A stretch of 64,000 bases of DNA from Companilactobacillus zhachilii. GTDB lineage: Bacteria > Bacillota > Bacilli > Lactobacillales > Lactobacillaceae. Position 1 is the first letter of the stretch, and each line of letters begins with the position of its first letter. Below the pieces are notes generated by a model. The model ran no database searches. It was not told the DNA's origin and worked only from the letters and a program-made list of their open reading frames with translations. Location: contig NZ_CP031933.2 in the NCBI RefSeq assembly GCF_003606365.2, forward strand, positions 1,426,001 to 1,490,000, given 5' to 3'. Below, piece after piece: positions 45,058 to 54,410 of this stretch. The position numbers and the translations under genes are program-made.

Positions 45058-45921
45058 CTAAATATTTTTACCCAAGAGGGCTATTTTTTTTAAATATTTT
45101 AATGAATCTGTTCGATAATCATATTTGTTGATGATTTCATTTAACGCAACATCATTATGTGTGAATGCTTTGCCATCTGAAAAGATCCGCTCATATAATT
45201 CAATGAATGGTAAATCATTTTCGGCCGCAAAGTTTAATTCATCTTTGATTGAATATGATACTTTACGAAAGTCGATTCCACCATATCCAGTATCATCAAA
45301 AGTTAAAATCGTGTACTGAGCGCGTCTGTCAGAACTAAATTTAGACCAAGCTGTATACGGTTGACCAATTGAACCAGGATTAATGATTAATTGATCGTGG
45401 CTGCTAGTTCTAAATAACTGATGATGTGTATGACCATAAATGGCTATATCATAAGGTTCATCAAACAGCAATTTATCGAAATTTTGCTGTTTTTCATATG
45501 GCAATAGCTCATGACCATAATTTTTAGCAGGATAATTGTGTGCTAACAGTATTTTTAGGCCATTTAACGACACTTTGGAAGAAATAGGCCAATGTTTGAT
45601 TTGCTCCAGATACTTGTTATTCAGGTGATTATAGACGTATTTGACCAACTCGATAATATAGGGCGTTTGAGGTTCGTCAATATAGGCTTTACCAATTGAA
45701 ACGATGTCCTCGAAAAGGAAGTTGTCCCAGTTACCACGAATCATCTGGGTGGTATTAATAGAATTTAATAGTCTCATTATAGAGTCCGTACCTGGACCAG
45801 GCATTAAGAGGTCGCCAAGAAACCAATATTCTGATACGTTTTGAGCCTCTGCGTCTGAAACGACATTGCGAAAGGCAGTGTAGTTGCCATGAATGTCCGA
45901 AATTATTGCTACCTTTTTCAT
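45058..45921 (-). CDS. Calcineurin-like metallophosphoesterase
   Basis: A 287 aa phosphoesterase with the dinuclear metal motifs in order: SDIHGNY (Asp9, His11), FLGDLLMPGPG, RGNWDN (GNxD/E-type), LLAHNYPA and YGHTHHQL. It resembles the YfcE/YmdB-like single-domain group in fold, but with an extra C-terminal helical part of about 60 residues. Substrate unknown: it could be a cyclic nucleotide, nucleotide or phosphoprotein. AGAGGG precedes the ATG. Confidence 0.87.
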   Translation of the reverse strand: MKKVAIISDIHGNYTAFRNVVSDAEAQNVSEYWFLGDLLMPGPGTDSIMRLLNSINTTQMIRGNWDNFLFEDIVSIGKAYIDEPQTPYIIELVKYVYNHLNNKYLEQIKHWPISSKVSLNGLKILLAHNYPAKNYGHELLPYEKQQNFDKLLFDEPYDIAIYGHTHHQLFRTSSHDQLIINPGSIGQPYTAWSKFSSDRRAQYTILTFDDTGYGGIDFRKVSYSIKDELNFAAENDLPFIELYERIFSDGKAFTHNDVALNEIINKYDYRTDSLKYLKKIALLGKNI

Positions 45922-46298
45922 TGATTTACCCTCTATTTGGTCCCTGCTTTAGTTTGTTTCACGATTGATTTTACTCTTTTCCGGTCGGTTGTTTATGGTT
46001 TGCTGTTATTTTTTTGAAGTATGTTTTCGTAAAACATTTTATTTAATTTATGCTTTCAGACAAAATAATTCAATAATTATAAACTATCACGTTGATTTAT
46101 TGACTATTTTCATTCATTTTCTCCATGAACCCATCATCTATTTGTCGCAGAATGCGCCTCTCAGCACTCTCCTAACCTGCTTTTTATCAAAAATTTCCGG
46201 GGTTTGATCCCCCTTTGTCAAATATCTATTAGCCGAATCCCACCATATCAACGTTTGTCTTGCCTACTCTATTTAACTCTCTTTTTCGCAAATAACAA
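45922..46298. other. Intergenic region upstream of the phosphoesterase
   Basis: No credible gene. Near 46198-46216 a GGGG-TTTGAT-CCCC mini-hairpin is seen. The short open frames are AT-rich chance frames without ribosome sites. Confidence 0.4.
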
Positions 46299-46299
46299 T

Positions 46300-46331
46300 A
46301 AAAAAATAGTCAATTATTTAACTGACTATTT
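46300..46331 (-). terminator. Terminator of recQ
   Basis: On the minus strand ATAGTCA pairs with TGACTAT across about 10 nt, followed by seven T. The left arm overlaps the recQ stop region. Confidence 0.7.
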
Positions 46332-48132
46332 CATCACTACTCTTCTGACTTGCTTGGTAATCCTTAATCGCTGCAAGGAAACTCTCACCATACTGCTCGA
46401 GCTTCATCTTACCTACTCCACTAACGGCCAAGAATTCTTGACTATCAGTCGGAATACGCACACACATATCTTTCAAAGTCTTGTCTGAAAAGATCATAAA
46501 TGGTGGTAGAGCTTGCTTACGAGCAAATTCAAGCCGCAAACTGCGTAATTTCTCAAACAAATTAACATCAAAGCTACCATCGGCAACCATTGACTTACTA
46601 GGTGCAACACGATTAAGATCACGTCTCTTAGCGACATTCATTTTGCCTTTCAAAACGTCAGCACCCTTCTTCGACAAAATCAAAGTTGGATATTCACCGC
46701 CACTACTACCAAGAAATCCATTGGCGGATAAAAATTCGATCAAACGGCTAGTTTCCTTCAAAGTTTTATCCTTGAAAATACCAAAAGTTGTTAATTTCTC
46801 AAAATGCCGCCAATCGTTAGCAACGTCTTCTTTACCAACTAAAACACGAGTTGTGATCTTCTTACCATAGCGTTGTCCCATACGTACGACACAACTTAAA
46901 ACCTTTTGAGCATCTGACGTCACATCGACTACTTCTCGATCATCCAAGCAATTGGAACACCGACCACAAACGTCAGTATCCTTCTCCCCAAAATAATCTA
47001 GGATAAACTTCATCAAACAAGTTTCAGTTTCGGCATAGCGACTCATTTCAAACAGTTTATTCTTTAAACTAAGTTTATACTGGTCATCCCCCAGCGACTT
47101 ATCGATGAAGAACTGATGTAGTCTTAAGTCGGCCGGCGTATAAAGCAAGATAGCCTCCGCTGGCAATCCATCACGTCCTGCACGCCCTACTTCTTGATAA
47201 TAACTTTCTATTGTCCCAGGAATCGTAAAATGTAGCACATAGCGAACATTAGTCTTATTAATCCCCATACCGAAAGCATTAGTCGCAACAATCACGTTAA
47301 TTCGGTCAAACAAGAAGTCTTCTTGCTGCTGATGACGCTCTTTATCACTTAAACCGGCATGATAACGTCCTACTTTGACGTCGTTTTCCTTGAGAAAATC
47401 ATAAATATTATCAACATCTTCTCTACGACCTGCATAAATAATCCCTGATTCGTCAAGATGAGCTTTGACATAGTTCAATATGTATTGCGGCTTATCGACC
47501 CCACGCTCAATTTTAAGTGCCAGATTATCGCGATCAAAACCAGTTTTGACAATATTTTCGTCAGGAATATCTAAAATGTGAGCCAAGTCATCCTGCACTT
47601 GCTCAGTAGCGGTTGCTGTTAAAGCTAGCCAAGCGATATCACCGGGTAATTGCTGTAAAGGTTCAACCATTTTGAGATAACTATTACGAAAGTCATGGCC
47701 CCAAGAAGACAAAACATGTGCTTCGTCAATTGCAATCAGTGATATATCTAAAGCAGACAACCAACTATAAAATTCGTCGTCAACAATCTTCTCTGGCGCA
47801 ACAAACAACAGTTTAACAGCTCCACTCTCGATATAACGCATACGTTCTTCTCGATCATGCCACTCGACCGTACTATTCAAAAATGTTGCTGGAATCCCAA
47901 CTTCATTTAAACTATCGACTTGATCCTTCATCAATGATATCAATGGTGAAACGACCAACGTTAGACCTGGAAGCACTGTCGCTGGTAATTGATAACAAAT
48001 TGACTTACCACCACCAGTTGGCATAATTCCCATGGCTTTTTTGCCATCTAAAACCTTCTCGATCAATTCTTTTTGACCAGGTCTAAAAGTATCATAACCA
48101 AATTCTTCTTTTAAGATGGTCTCTAATTTCAA
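46318..48132 (-). CDS. recQ: ATP-dependent DNA helicase RecQ
   Basis: A 604 aa RecQ helicase. The N-terminal FRPGQKELI, Walker A TGGGKS (39-44) and a DEAH box (AIDEAHVLSSWGHDFR) are intact. The RQC zinc site has C..(C)GRCSNC. A C-terminal HRDC domain includes SGVGKMKLEQYGESFL. It unwinds forked and recombination DNA 3'-5'. The start is TTG with AAGGAG about 8 bp upstream. It has its own terminator. Confidence 0.95.
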   Translation of the reverse strand: MKLETILKEEFGYDTFRPGQKELIEKVLDGKKAMGIMPTGGGKSICYQLPATVLPGLTLVVSPLISLMKDQVDSLNEVGIPATFLNSTVEWHDREERMRYIESGAVKLLFVAPEKIVDDEFYSWLSALDISLIAIDEAHVLSSWGHDFRNSYLKMVEPLQQLPGDIAWLALTATATEQVQDDLAHILDIPDENIVKTGFDRDNLALKIERGVDKPQYILNYVKAHLDESGIIYAGRREDVDNIYDFLKENDVKVGRYHAGLSDKERHQQQEDFLFDRINVIVATNAFGMGINKTNVRYVLHFTIPGTIESYYQEVGRAGRDGLPAEAILLYTPADLRLHQFFIDKSLGDDQYKLSLKNKLFEMSRYAETETCLMKFILDYFGEKDTDVCGRCSNCLDDREVVDVTSDAQKVLSCVVRMGQRYGKKITTRVLVGKEDVANDWRHFEKLTTFGIFKDKTLKETSRLIEFLSANGFLGSSGGEYPTLILSKKGADVLKGKMNVAKRRDLNRVAPSKSMVADGSFDVNLFEKLRSLRLEFARKQALPPFMIFSDKTLKDMCVRIPTDSQEFLAVSGVGKMKLEQYGESFLAAIKDYQASQKSSDEIVS

Positions 48133-48324
48133 GGTGAAAACTCCTTATTTGTCTAAAATATATAGATAAAGCATATCACAAATTAGCTAACAATTACTTC
48201 CTAGTTAGTCATCCCTTTAAAAGGGAGTCAATTTAAATTACGTCATAAATCAAAAAAAGAGACTGAGTCGTAACTGTTTTTGTCTTAAAAATACAACAAA
48301 AAACTAGTCATCCCACAATCTCCA

Positions 48325-48810
48325 TTATTTACGTTCTAAATCCAATAACGATTTCTTCATAGCTACCCCACCACGGTACCCTCCTAGTTGCCCGGCTTTA
48401 GTCAAAACTCGATGGCAGGGGATAACCATTAACAGCGGATTCTTACCAATGGCACTCCCCACGGCCCTGCTTGCTTTCGGACGGCCTATTGCTTGAGCTA
48501 TCTCGGTGTAATTAGTGACTGCTCCATAAGGTATTTTTTCCAGAGCCTGCCAAACATCTTTTTGAAATGATGTTCCAGAAATATCAGTATTTACATTAAA
48601 AGCCTGTCTCTTACCGGTTAGGTACTCTTCTAATTGCTTAGCATAGACTGCTACTTGCTGATGATCATGAAACAACTGACAATCATAAAATTGCTTGATC
48701 TCGTCTATTGATCCATCCCTTGACCCTACAAAAGCTAAACCTTTTTTCGTCGCACCAATAACATAAGAATGTTGATCAATTTCTAAAATATCATAATAAA
48801 TTTTTTGCAT
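48325..48810 (-). CDS. ogt: Methylated-DNA-protein cysteine methyltransferase
   Basis: A 161 aa suicide repair protein that takes the methyl group from O6-methylguanine onto Cys132 in MVIPCHRVLTKAGQLGGY. The RAVGSAIGKNP recognition segment precedes it. It is divergent from the adaA-like gene, with about 80 bp between start codons, so the two probably form the adaptive response to DNA alkylation. Confidence 0.93.
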   Translation of the reverse strand: MQKIYYDILEIDQHSYVIGATKKGLAFVGSRDGSIDEIKQFYDCQLFHDHQQVAVYAKQLEEYLTGKRQAFNVNTDISGTSFQKDVWQALEKIPYGAVTNYTEIAQAIGRPKASRAVGSAIGKNPLLMVIPCHRVLTKAGQLGGYRGGVAMKKSLLDLERK

Positions 48811-48890
48811 AGTTTTTCACCAACTTTTCTGTAGCCTTATTATATGCTAAACTTCACTTAAAAATCTTGCATTCTAATTCGAGGTCGTCT

Positions 48891-49445
48891 ATGAAATATC
48901 CTTTAACTAAAAACCGGTGGACCGCTATTATCAACAATGATGCAACTAAAGACGGAACTTTTTACTATGGCGTTAAAACTACCAAAATTTTTTGTAAACC
49001 TTCGTGCCACTCTAAGGTGCCTAATAAAAACAATGTACTTATCTTTAAAACTATCGATGAGGCTCTAAACCTTGGCTTCCGTCCTTGTAAGAGATGTCAG
49101 CCCACAGGTAAGAATTTACCAAATAGTCTTTGGATAAAACAAATTCAAACCTATTTAGCTTTAAATTACCAACAACCTTTGACTTTAATCAAAATTGCTG
49201 AAGACTGTCACGGTAGTGTCTCTAATCTTCAACGAACATTTAAAAAGGTCACTGGTCAAAGTCCGACTGAGTATTTAACGACGCTTCGCTTACAACACAG
49301 CCAAAAGCTCTTGCAAGAGACCAATTATTCAATTAAGACCATTGCCATCCGTAGTGGTTTTAATAGCGATACTTACTATAACACGCTCTTTAAAAAGCAC
49401 TTCAATCAAACCCCGCAAGATTATCGTATAGGCATACAATCCTAA
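48891..49445 (+). CDS. adaA: AdaA-type methylphosphotriester sensor and AraC-family activator
   Basis: A 185 aa protein. The N-terminal Ada zinc domain has the four cysteines Cys35, Cys39 (FCKPSCHSK), Cys66 and Cys69 (RPCKRCQP); one of these accepts methyl from phosphotriesters and switches the protein on. An AraC-type double HTH follows (LTLIKIAEDCHGSVSNLQRT; SIKTIAIRSGFNSDTYYNTL). It probably activates itself and the divergent ogt. I use the ATG at 48891 with GAGG upstream; the longer frame from 48867 has no ribosome site. Confidence 0.9.
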   Translation: MKYPLTKNRWTAIINNDATKDGTFYYGVKTTKIFCKPSCHSKVPNKNNVLIFKTIDEALNLGFRPCKRCQPTGKNLPNSLWIKQIQTYLALNYQQPLTLIKIAEDCHGSVSNLQRTFKKVTGQSPTEYLTTLRLQHSQKLLQETNYSIKTIAIRSGFNSDTYYNTLFKKHFNQTPQDYRIGIQS

Positions 49446-49521
49446 GCAATAGAACTCTTCTCCATGATTACAAGTTCTTGCAAATTATAATAATTTATCT
49501 ATAATTGTATTAACGCGTAAA

Positions 49522-49535
49522 ATGTAAGCGCATTA
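49522..49535 (+). promoter_or_regulatory. Possible cre site upstream of the EIIA gene
   Basis: TGTAAGCGCATTAG keeps the TGWAANCG half of the catabolite-responsive element but not the other half. It lies 147 bp before the EIIA-Glc start. Weak evidence. Confidence 0.25.
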
Positions 49536-49681
49536 GCAATGTTTTTTTTGCTTTTGGTTCATACTGACTGGCTTGAAAAGTACCGGATTATTTAATCACC
49601 TCTACTTTAACTTTTCTAGTGTCACAGCAATCATTTGTCATTGAAGTATGTTGCTAAGAATTGTAAGGAGGAAGATTAAGT

Positions 49682-50161
49682 ATGGGATTGTTCTCTCGAA
49701 AGAAAGTTGACGAATTTGTAGCTCCAGCTAACGGAGATTTGATACATTTAGATAAAGTTAGTGATCCAGTGTTCTCACAAAAGCTTATGGGTGATGGTTA
49801 CGCCGTTCAACCTAGTGCAAATGAAGTTGTAGCCCCTATCGGTGGTGTCATTGGAACGATTTTTCCAACTAAGCACGCCTTAATGATTACAAGTAAACAT
49901 GGCTTAGAAATTATGCTTCATTTAGGCATTGATACAGTTGAATTAAAGGGAGCACCTTTTGAAGTCTTTGTTAAGGAAGGCCAAACTGTCAAAGCTGGAC
50001 AAAAGTTAGCCACGATGGATCTAGAAGAAATCAAAGCTGCTAGTAAAGACGATGCTATCATGTCAATTATTACTAATGGCGACTCCGTCAAAGAAATGGG
50101 CTCATTTGATGAGAAGTCAGTTACAGCCGGTGATGATGTTTTATCAATCGATGTTAAATAA
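49682..50161 (+). CDS. crr: PTS glucose-type EIIA component
   Basis: A 159 aa single-domain EIIA of the glucose family. His80 in LEIMLHLGIDTVELKG is the residue phosphorylated by HPr, with His65 (TKHALMIT) as partner. The C-terminus GDDVLSIDVK is usual. As a stand-alone domain it could serve several EIIBC permeases lacking their own EIIA. AAGGAGG precedes the ATG, and a terminator follows directly, so it is monocistronic. Confidence 0.9.
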   Translation: MGLFSRKKVDEFVAPANGDLIHLDKVSDPVFSQKLMGDGYAVQPSANEVVAPIGGVIGTIFPTKHALMITSKHGLEIMLHLGIDTVELKGAPFEVFVKEGQTVKAGQKLATMDLEEIKAASKDDAIMSIITNGDSVKEMGSFDEKSVTAGDDVLSIDVK

Positions 50162-50170
50162 TTAACTATC

Positions 50171-50202
50171 AGAGTTAGGACAAGGTTCCTAGCTCTTTTT
50201 TT
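50171..50202 (+). terminator. Terminator after the EIIA gene
   Basis: AGAGTTAGGA pairs with TCCTAGCTCT, with one mismatch, followed by seven T. Confidence 0.85.
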
Positions 50203-50247
50203 ACCCATTTATAGACAAACGGTATAATAAATAATAAAGGAGGCCTA

Positions 50248-51078
50248 ATGATGGTTAAAATTCCGTATCTAACTGGATTTGAAGCTTATTTAAAGACCAG
50301 ACACATTTCCCCAAAAGCCCACACTGAGTATATGAACTCACTAACTGACTTTTTTAATTTCACCATTCAACATAACAATGATTATAAAATTTCCGAAGAT
50401 ATTAAAGACGTTCACGAAATGGACGTGCGGCTTTTTAAAAACTTCATGCTTGATAATCTCCAATTATCGGCTAGTACCATTAATAAAGTCATTAGTAATC
50501 TAAACGTCTATTTTAAATACCTCTTTGGTGTCAAAAAAACGCCTGAGATACCTACTTTAAATGTTAATAGTGTTACGGTACCCAAGCAGTCCGATTTTCC
50601 CGTAGAAGTCTTCTTAAAGCTTCCGCAATACTTAGAACAAGATTTGAGTATTTATACACGTTTACTTATTTTGATCATTGCAAAAGGCTTTAATTACAAA
50701 GATGCTCTAAGCCCTGACTTTTATAAAAAATTCAACCAAATGGACTTTGATAGCGATGAAAAACAATTTCTAAATTTATACAAAACCTACATTGAACCAT
50801 ATCGCTCATATTGGAATAATGATAATCTATTCCTAAGTCGTAATCGTGGAGCCAATTCACCATTGCTGACGGTTCCCGCTATTCATCGAGATCTCAAAAA
50901 AGATAGTGAAGTTACCAAGTTAGACCTTTCTCCCAAAAAGCTCTACACTACCTTCATCCTTTTAGCGCTCAGTACACGTGACTTAAGTGCTGACCAACAA
51001 CGAGCACTGGATGCTTTAGATACACCGTCATTAATGTATTACCGCCGACTCAAGCGTGAGACAAATTTTGATATATAG
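50248..51078 (+). CDS. XerD/integrase-like protein without recombinase catalytic residues
   Basis: A 276 aa protein. The N-terminal part (about residues 5-95) is a good tyrosine-recombinase core-binding (SAM-like) domain: FEAYLKTRHISPKAHTEYMN and STINKVISNLNVYFKYLF. The C-terminal part keeps the helical outline of a catalytic domain but not its residues: no Arg at the first position, and the HxLR box reads LSPKKLYTTFI. It is therefore probably a DNA-binding protein that does not recombine. AAGGAGG precedes the start and a TATAAT (near 50222) may be its promoter. It lies 11 bp before the LOG gene, so they are likely cotranscribed. Confidence 0.65.
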   Translation: MMVKIPYLTGFEAYLKTRHISPKAHTEYMNSLTDFFNFTIQHNNDYKISEDIKDVHEMDVRLFKNFMLDNLQLSASTINKVISNLNVYFKYLFGVKKTPEIPTLNVNSVTVPKQSDFPVEVFLKLPQYLEQDLSIYTRLLILIIAKGFNYKDALSPDFYKKFNQMDFDSDEKQFLNLYKTYIEPYRSYWNNDNLFLSRNRGANSPLLTVPAIHRDLKKDSEVTKLDLSPKKLYTTFILLALSTRDLSADQQRALDALDTPSLMYYRRLKRETNFDI

Positions 51079-51089
51079 AAAGTGAGACT

Positions 51090-51659
51090 ATGAAGAATAT
51101 TGCTGTTTACTGTGGTGCTTCCACAGGTAATGATGAAATTTATGCATTAGGTGCTAAAAAACTAGGTCAATGGATCGTTAATAACGACTACGGTTTAACA
51201 TATGGTGGCGGACGTTACGGTTTAATGGGCGTTGTAGCTGATAGCGTCTTGGAAAATCAAGGCTTTGTTCACGGCATTATTACTAAAGAACTAGCCGAAC
51301 GCGAACTGTCACACACTACCCTTTCCAAGTTGGATATCGTTAGTGATATGTCAGAAAGAAAACAAGCCATGCTCAATGATTCTGTTGCTAACATTGCCTT
51401 ACCAGGTGGACCAGGTACTTTAGAGGAAATCTCAGAAGCTTTCTCGTGGACAATTGTCGGCGATAGCAAGAACCCATGTATTTTCTACAATATTGATCAC
51501 TATTATGACGAATTGGCAAGTTTCTTTGACTCAATGACAGCCAAAGGATTCATGGAACCAACAACCCGTAAAACCTTGCTATTTAGCGATTCTTTATCAG
51601 AAATTGGTGAATTTATTAAAACTTATACACCACCTGCTTTAAGAAATTACGCAAAATAA
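51090..51659 (+). CDS. LOG-family nucleoside 5'-monophosphate phosphoribohydrolase
   Basis: A 189 aa protein of the TIGR00730/Lysine-decarboxylase-like (LOG) family. Both signatures are present: GGGRYGLMG (39-47) and PGGPGTLEE (105-113). Plant and bacterial LOG enzymes remove ribose 5-phosphate from nucleotides such as cytokinin precursors or AMP; the physiological role in lactobacilli is unclear. AAAGTGAG lies just before the ATG. Confidence 0.9.
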   Translation: MKNIAVYCGASTGNDEIYALGAKKLGQWIVNNDYGLTYGGGRYGLMGVVADSVLENQGFVHGIITKELAERELSHTTLSKLDIVSDMSERKQAMLNDSVANIALPGGPGTLEEISEAFSWTIVGDSKNPCIFYNIDHYYDELASFFDSMTAKGFMEPTTRKTLLFSDSLSEIGEFIKTYTPPALRNYAK

Positions 51660-51707
51660 TAAGAGCATATTATTTAACTAGTAAGACTAAAAGAGTTATA
51701 TTCTACT

Positions 51708-51735
51708 CGTCAGATAGATAAAACACATCTGACGA
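51708..51735. repeat. 9-bp inverted repeat after the LOG gene
   Basis: TCGTCAGAT and ATCTGACGA flank a 10-nt loop. There is no T-tract. It precedes the terminator at 51861. Confidence 0.55.
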
Positions 51736-51860
51736 ATATACTCCTTAGATATATACACAAAATGTGATTTTCTCTCATTAATACTACTTATAATAATATC
51801 CTCCCAATTTTGTATAGTTAATAAAATAAACCAATTATAAACTCTCTGATATATATAACT

Positions 51861-51903
51861 AAAAAACCACGTTGGAATAATTTTCCGACGTGGTTTTCTT
51901 TTA
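51861..51903. terminator. Terminator after the LOG gene
   Basis: AAAACCACGT and GGAA pair with TTCC and ACGTGGTTTT, with one T/G mismatch, followed by a T-rich run. A-rich on the left, so possibly bidirectional. Confidence 0.85.
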
Positions 51904-51907
51904 TTAT

Positions 51908-52222
51908 TTGAAGATTGAAAGCTTCAAAATGTACTTTAAAACTTGGTACTCTAATCTTTATTGACGAAGTAGTCAATCATATAATGTGATACTCCGATTT
52001 ATTCAAAACAACGAATAAACTAGCCGGAAAGAGCCAGAAAATTAGGTTGCTGTGAAGGTGGCGTTAGCACTTTAGTGCTTACACCACGGGACGACTCTTG
52101 AAATTCGAGCGGTTTTCTCGAAGTTCAAAATCGAGACGAAAGACCTTGGCTTTCGTCGGTCCCCACAGCAATCTAATTTTCTAGCTCCTGGAGGCGGAAT
52201 ATTTAAATTCCCACCTTTAGTT
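51908..52222 (+). repeat. Structured intergenic repeat, copy 5, MITE-like
   Basis: Core 52023-52197. The left arm (51908-52022) is about 80-85% similar by eye to the arm of copy 2. One end carries GAAGATTGAAAG, the other CACCTTTAGTTA, whose complement matches the TAACTAAAGG end of copy 1. The right end touches the stop codon of the convergent glcU gene. The internal hairpins use AGCAC/GTGCT, TTCGAG/CTCGAA and GACGAAAG/CTTTCGTC. Confidence 0.85.
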
Positions 52223-52223
52223 A

Positions 52224-53114
52224 TTAAAGTAACGTCGTAACACTACCGGCAATAACTACTAAAACTAATCCTACTAAGATGTAACCCATTTCTTTGCGAG
52301 TCTTTTTCTCATGTAAAATGTAGATTCCACCAAGTGTAGCAAGAACAACATTCATTTGTGAAAGGATGAATCCTGTTGCTAAACCATTTACTGATGGTCT
52401 AGCTGAAATTAAATATGTTAAAGCGGCAAAAGCAAAGAACAAACCACTAATAATATTAGTATAAGAACTCTTTGTCTTAAATGGTTTACTTGCTCGATTA
52501 TTTTTGGTTGCCACTGCAAAGACTGATGCTACCACGGCCATACCGATTGCTTGAGGTAAGAAAGCGGCAAAAGCATCGACTTTAACACCTTGAGGAAAAG
52601 CTGAGTAACCAAGATAACCAATTTCAGCACAGGCAACTAATAAAACACCTTTAACGGCATTCATTCCACCGTCTTCCTTAGGCAACTTCTTCTCACTAAA
52701 AGTTGTTAACCATACACCGAAAATAATTAAAACAATCGCTGAAAAACCAATTAATTTAGCCTTACCACTAGCCCATTCACCTAGAACTAAGACACTCCAA
52801 AGTGATGCACCAACTAATTGAAATCCGGTTGAGACAGGCATTGTTCGTGATACACCCATTTCAGCAAAAGCATAGAAAACTAAAATTTGGCCCATTGACC
52901 AAAAAGCACCTGACAAGAAACTAAATAATAATGCCTTACCAGATAACATTGGTGTCTGACGAACTACTGCAACGATAATGGCAAATATCAAAGTACCATA
53001 CGTCGTTCCCAAAATTTGATTAACTGGTTTTCCACCAAATTTACCAGTTAAGATCGGGAATAATCCCCATCCAATCATTGGCATAAGACCAATTAATAGA
53101 TTTAATGCATTCAT
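52224..53114 (-). CDS. glcU: GRP-family sugar uptake protein (GlcU/RbsU type)
   Basis: A 296 aa protein with about ten membrane helices, of the glucose/ribose porter family (NLLIGLMPMIGWGLFPIL; RTMPVSTGFQLVGASLWSVL). It takes up sugar without PTS phosphorylation, probably with protons. Glucose versus ribose cannot be told from sequence. A promoter with an overlapping cre-like site precedes it, so catabolite control is likely. Its stop codon abuts the end of repeat copy 5. Confidence 0.85.
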   Translation of the reverse strand: MNALNLLIGLMPMIGWGLFPILTGKFGGKPVNQILGTTYGTLIFAIIVAVVRQTPMLSGKALLFSFLSGAFWSMGQILVFYAFAEMGVSRTMPVSTGFQLVGASLWSVLVLGEWASGKAKLIGFSAIVLIIFGVWLTTFSEKKLPKEDGGMNAVKGVLLVACAEIGYLGYSAFPQGVKVDAFAAFLPQAIGMAVVASVFAVATKNNRASKPFKTKSSYTNIISGLFFAFAALTYLISARPSVNGLATGFILSQMNVVLATLGGIYILHEKKTRKEMGYILVGLVLVVIAGSVTTLL

Positions 53115-53195
53115 TAACTAAAACTCCCTTTTAAAACTCTCATTTTAAATCAATTTAACTCACCCAAAGTAAAATTAATTTTGGACAATGCAAAT

Positions 53196-53225
53196 ATTAT
53201 ATCAGAAAAACGAATACGTTTTCAA
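53196..53225 (-). promoter_or_regulatory. glcU promoter with an overlapping cre-like site
   Basis: On the minus strand TTGAAA (53220-53225), an 18-bp spacer and TATAAT (53196-53201) form a good promoter about 80 bp before the gene. TGAAAACGTATTCG (53211-53224) overlaps the -35 and matches 12 of 14 cre positions, the placement expected for CcpA repression. Confidence 0.6.
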
Positions 53226-53371
53226 GATTTGCATAATATTTATTAATCATCTTTCAGCGATTATTTTTGCATTTTATTAACCAACCTCAAAATTCTTAAT
53301 TGCATAGAACTATCATATCCCAGTATGACCAATAGAAATAGTGATTTTTGACGATATTTAGGTAAAAAAAT

Positions 53372-53406
53372 AAACCTCCAGTTTTAAAAAAATGGAGGTT
53401 TGTTTT
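53372..53406. terminator. Terminator of ppaC
   Basis: AAACCTCCA pairs with TGGAGGTTT across a 12-nt A/T loop. T-runs occur on both strands (T-rich on the minus strand after the stem), so it can end the minus-strand ppaC transcript. Confidence 0.8.
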
Positions 53407-53443
53407 CAGAACATATATGAAAGTGATTTCATAATTGTTTTAA

Positions 53444-54379
53444 TTAAAATTGTTCGTTTAGTGGAGGAACAACTTGCTTCTTACGTGATACGACACCAGG
53501 TAAAGCAGCCTTATTGTCTTCAACTTTAGTATTAAGTGCCTTTTCAAACTTAGCGATTGGAGCAGCATCACCGATAATAACACCAGTTGTATCACTTGTT
53601 AGGATATTTGTAATCAAGAGAACAAACAAGTTGTAACCTTTATCGGCATTTTCAGCCTTGATATCTTTGATAAAGTCGCTTTCACGTTTCAAGGTATCGT
53701 CAACATCAACGGTGTTAACTTGGGCTACACGTACACTTGTACCATTCATGTCAAAGCTCTTAGCATCCATATCGATTAATTCTTGAGTTGACTTGCTGTC
53801 TAAGTTAGTACCAGCTTTCAACATTTCAAGACCATATGATTCGTAATCGATACCAGCAGTTTCTGCCAAGCTCTTCAAAGCAGCACGATCTTCATCAGTT
53901 GTTGTAGGTGATTTCAATAGCAATGTATCAGAAATAATTGATGAAGCCATGATAGCAGCAATTTGGCCAGGAATTTCAACATCTTCTTCAAGATACATCT
54001 TCCAGATGATTGTACTTACACAGCCAAGTGGTTCTGCACGGTAATACAATGGCAAGCTTGTTTCAAAGTTAGCAATTCTGTGATGATCAACGACGTGTGT
54101 TACTTCAACATCATCAATGTCACTAACACTTTGTTGTCTTTCGTTGTGGTCAACTAGCATAACTTTCTTAACTTCACCGTTAATAGCGGAAATAATACGT
54201 GGATATTTAACGTTGAAATGGTCATAAACAAATTTTGTTTCTAGGTTTGGTTCACCCAAAGCAACAGCTTCTGTGTTGTAACCTAGTTGATTTTGTAAAT
54301 ATGAATAAGCGATGGCTGCTGAAACAGCATCTGTATCAGGATTTTTGTGTCCGAAAACTAATTCTTTTTCCTTTGGCAT
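53444..54379 (-). CDS. ppaC: Manganese-dependent inorganic pyrophosphatase (family II)
   Basis: A 311 aa DHH-family enzyme that hydrolyses pyrophosphate. The metal-binding motifs are GHKNPDTDAVSAA (His11, Asp15, Asp17) and VVDHHRIANF. The C-terminal DHHA2 domain ends with the substrate-binding VSRKKQVVPPL. Family II enzymes need Mn2+ or Co2+. I choose the ATG at 54379 with AAAGGGG about 10 bp upstream; the frame is open further, into the LysR gene, but without purpose. Confidence 0.95.
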   Translation of the reverse strand: MPKEKELVFGHKNPDTDAVSAAIAYSYLQNQLGYNTEAVALGEPNLETKFVYDHFNVKYPRIISAINGEVKKVMLVDHNERQQSVSDIDDVEVTHVVDHHRIANFETSLPLYYRAEPLGCVSTIIWKMYLEEDVEIPGQIAAIMASSIISDTLLLKSPTTTDEDRAALKSLAETAGIDYESYGLEMLKAGTNLDSKSTQELIDMDAKSFDMNGTSVRVAQVNTVDVDDTLKRESDFIKDIKAENADKGYNLFVLLITNILTSDTTGVIIGDAAPIAKFEKALNTKVEDNKAALPGVVSRKKQVVPPLNEQF

Positions 54380-54410
54380 GTGTACAATACCCCTTTGATA
54401 ATTTTTAAAT

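Noticed and set aside
46204..46488. 94-codon plus-strand frame before and into the recQ 3' end
   Set aside because: It overlaps the recQ terminator and coding region antisense, with no ribosome site.
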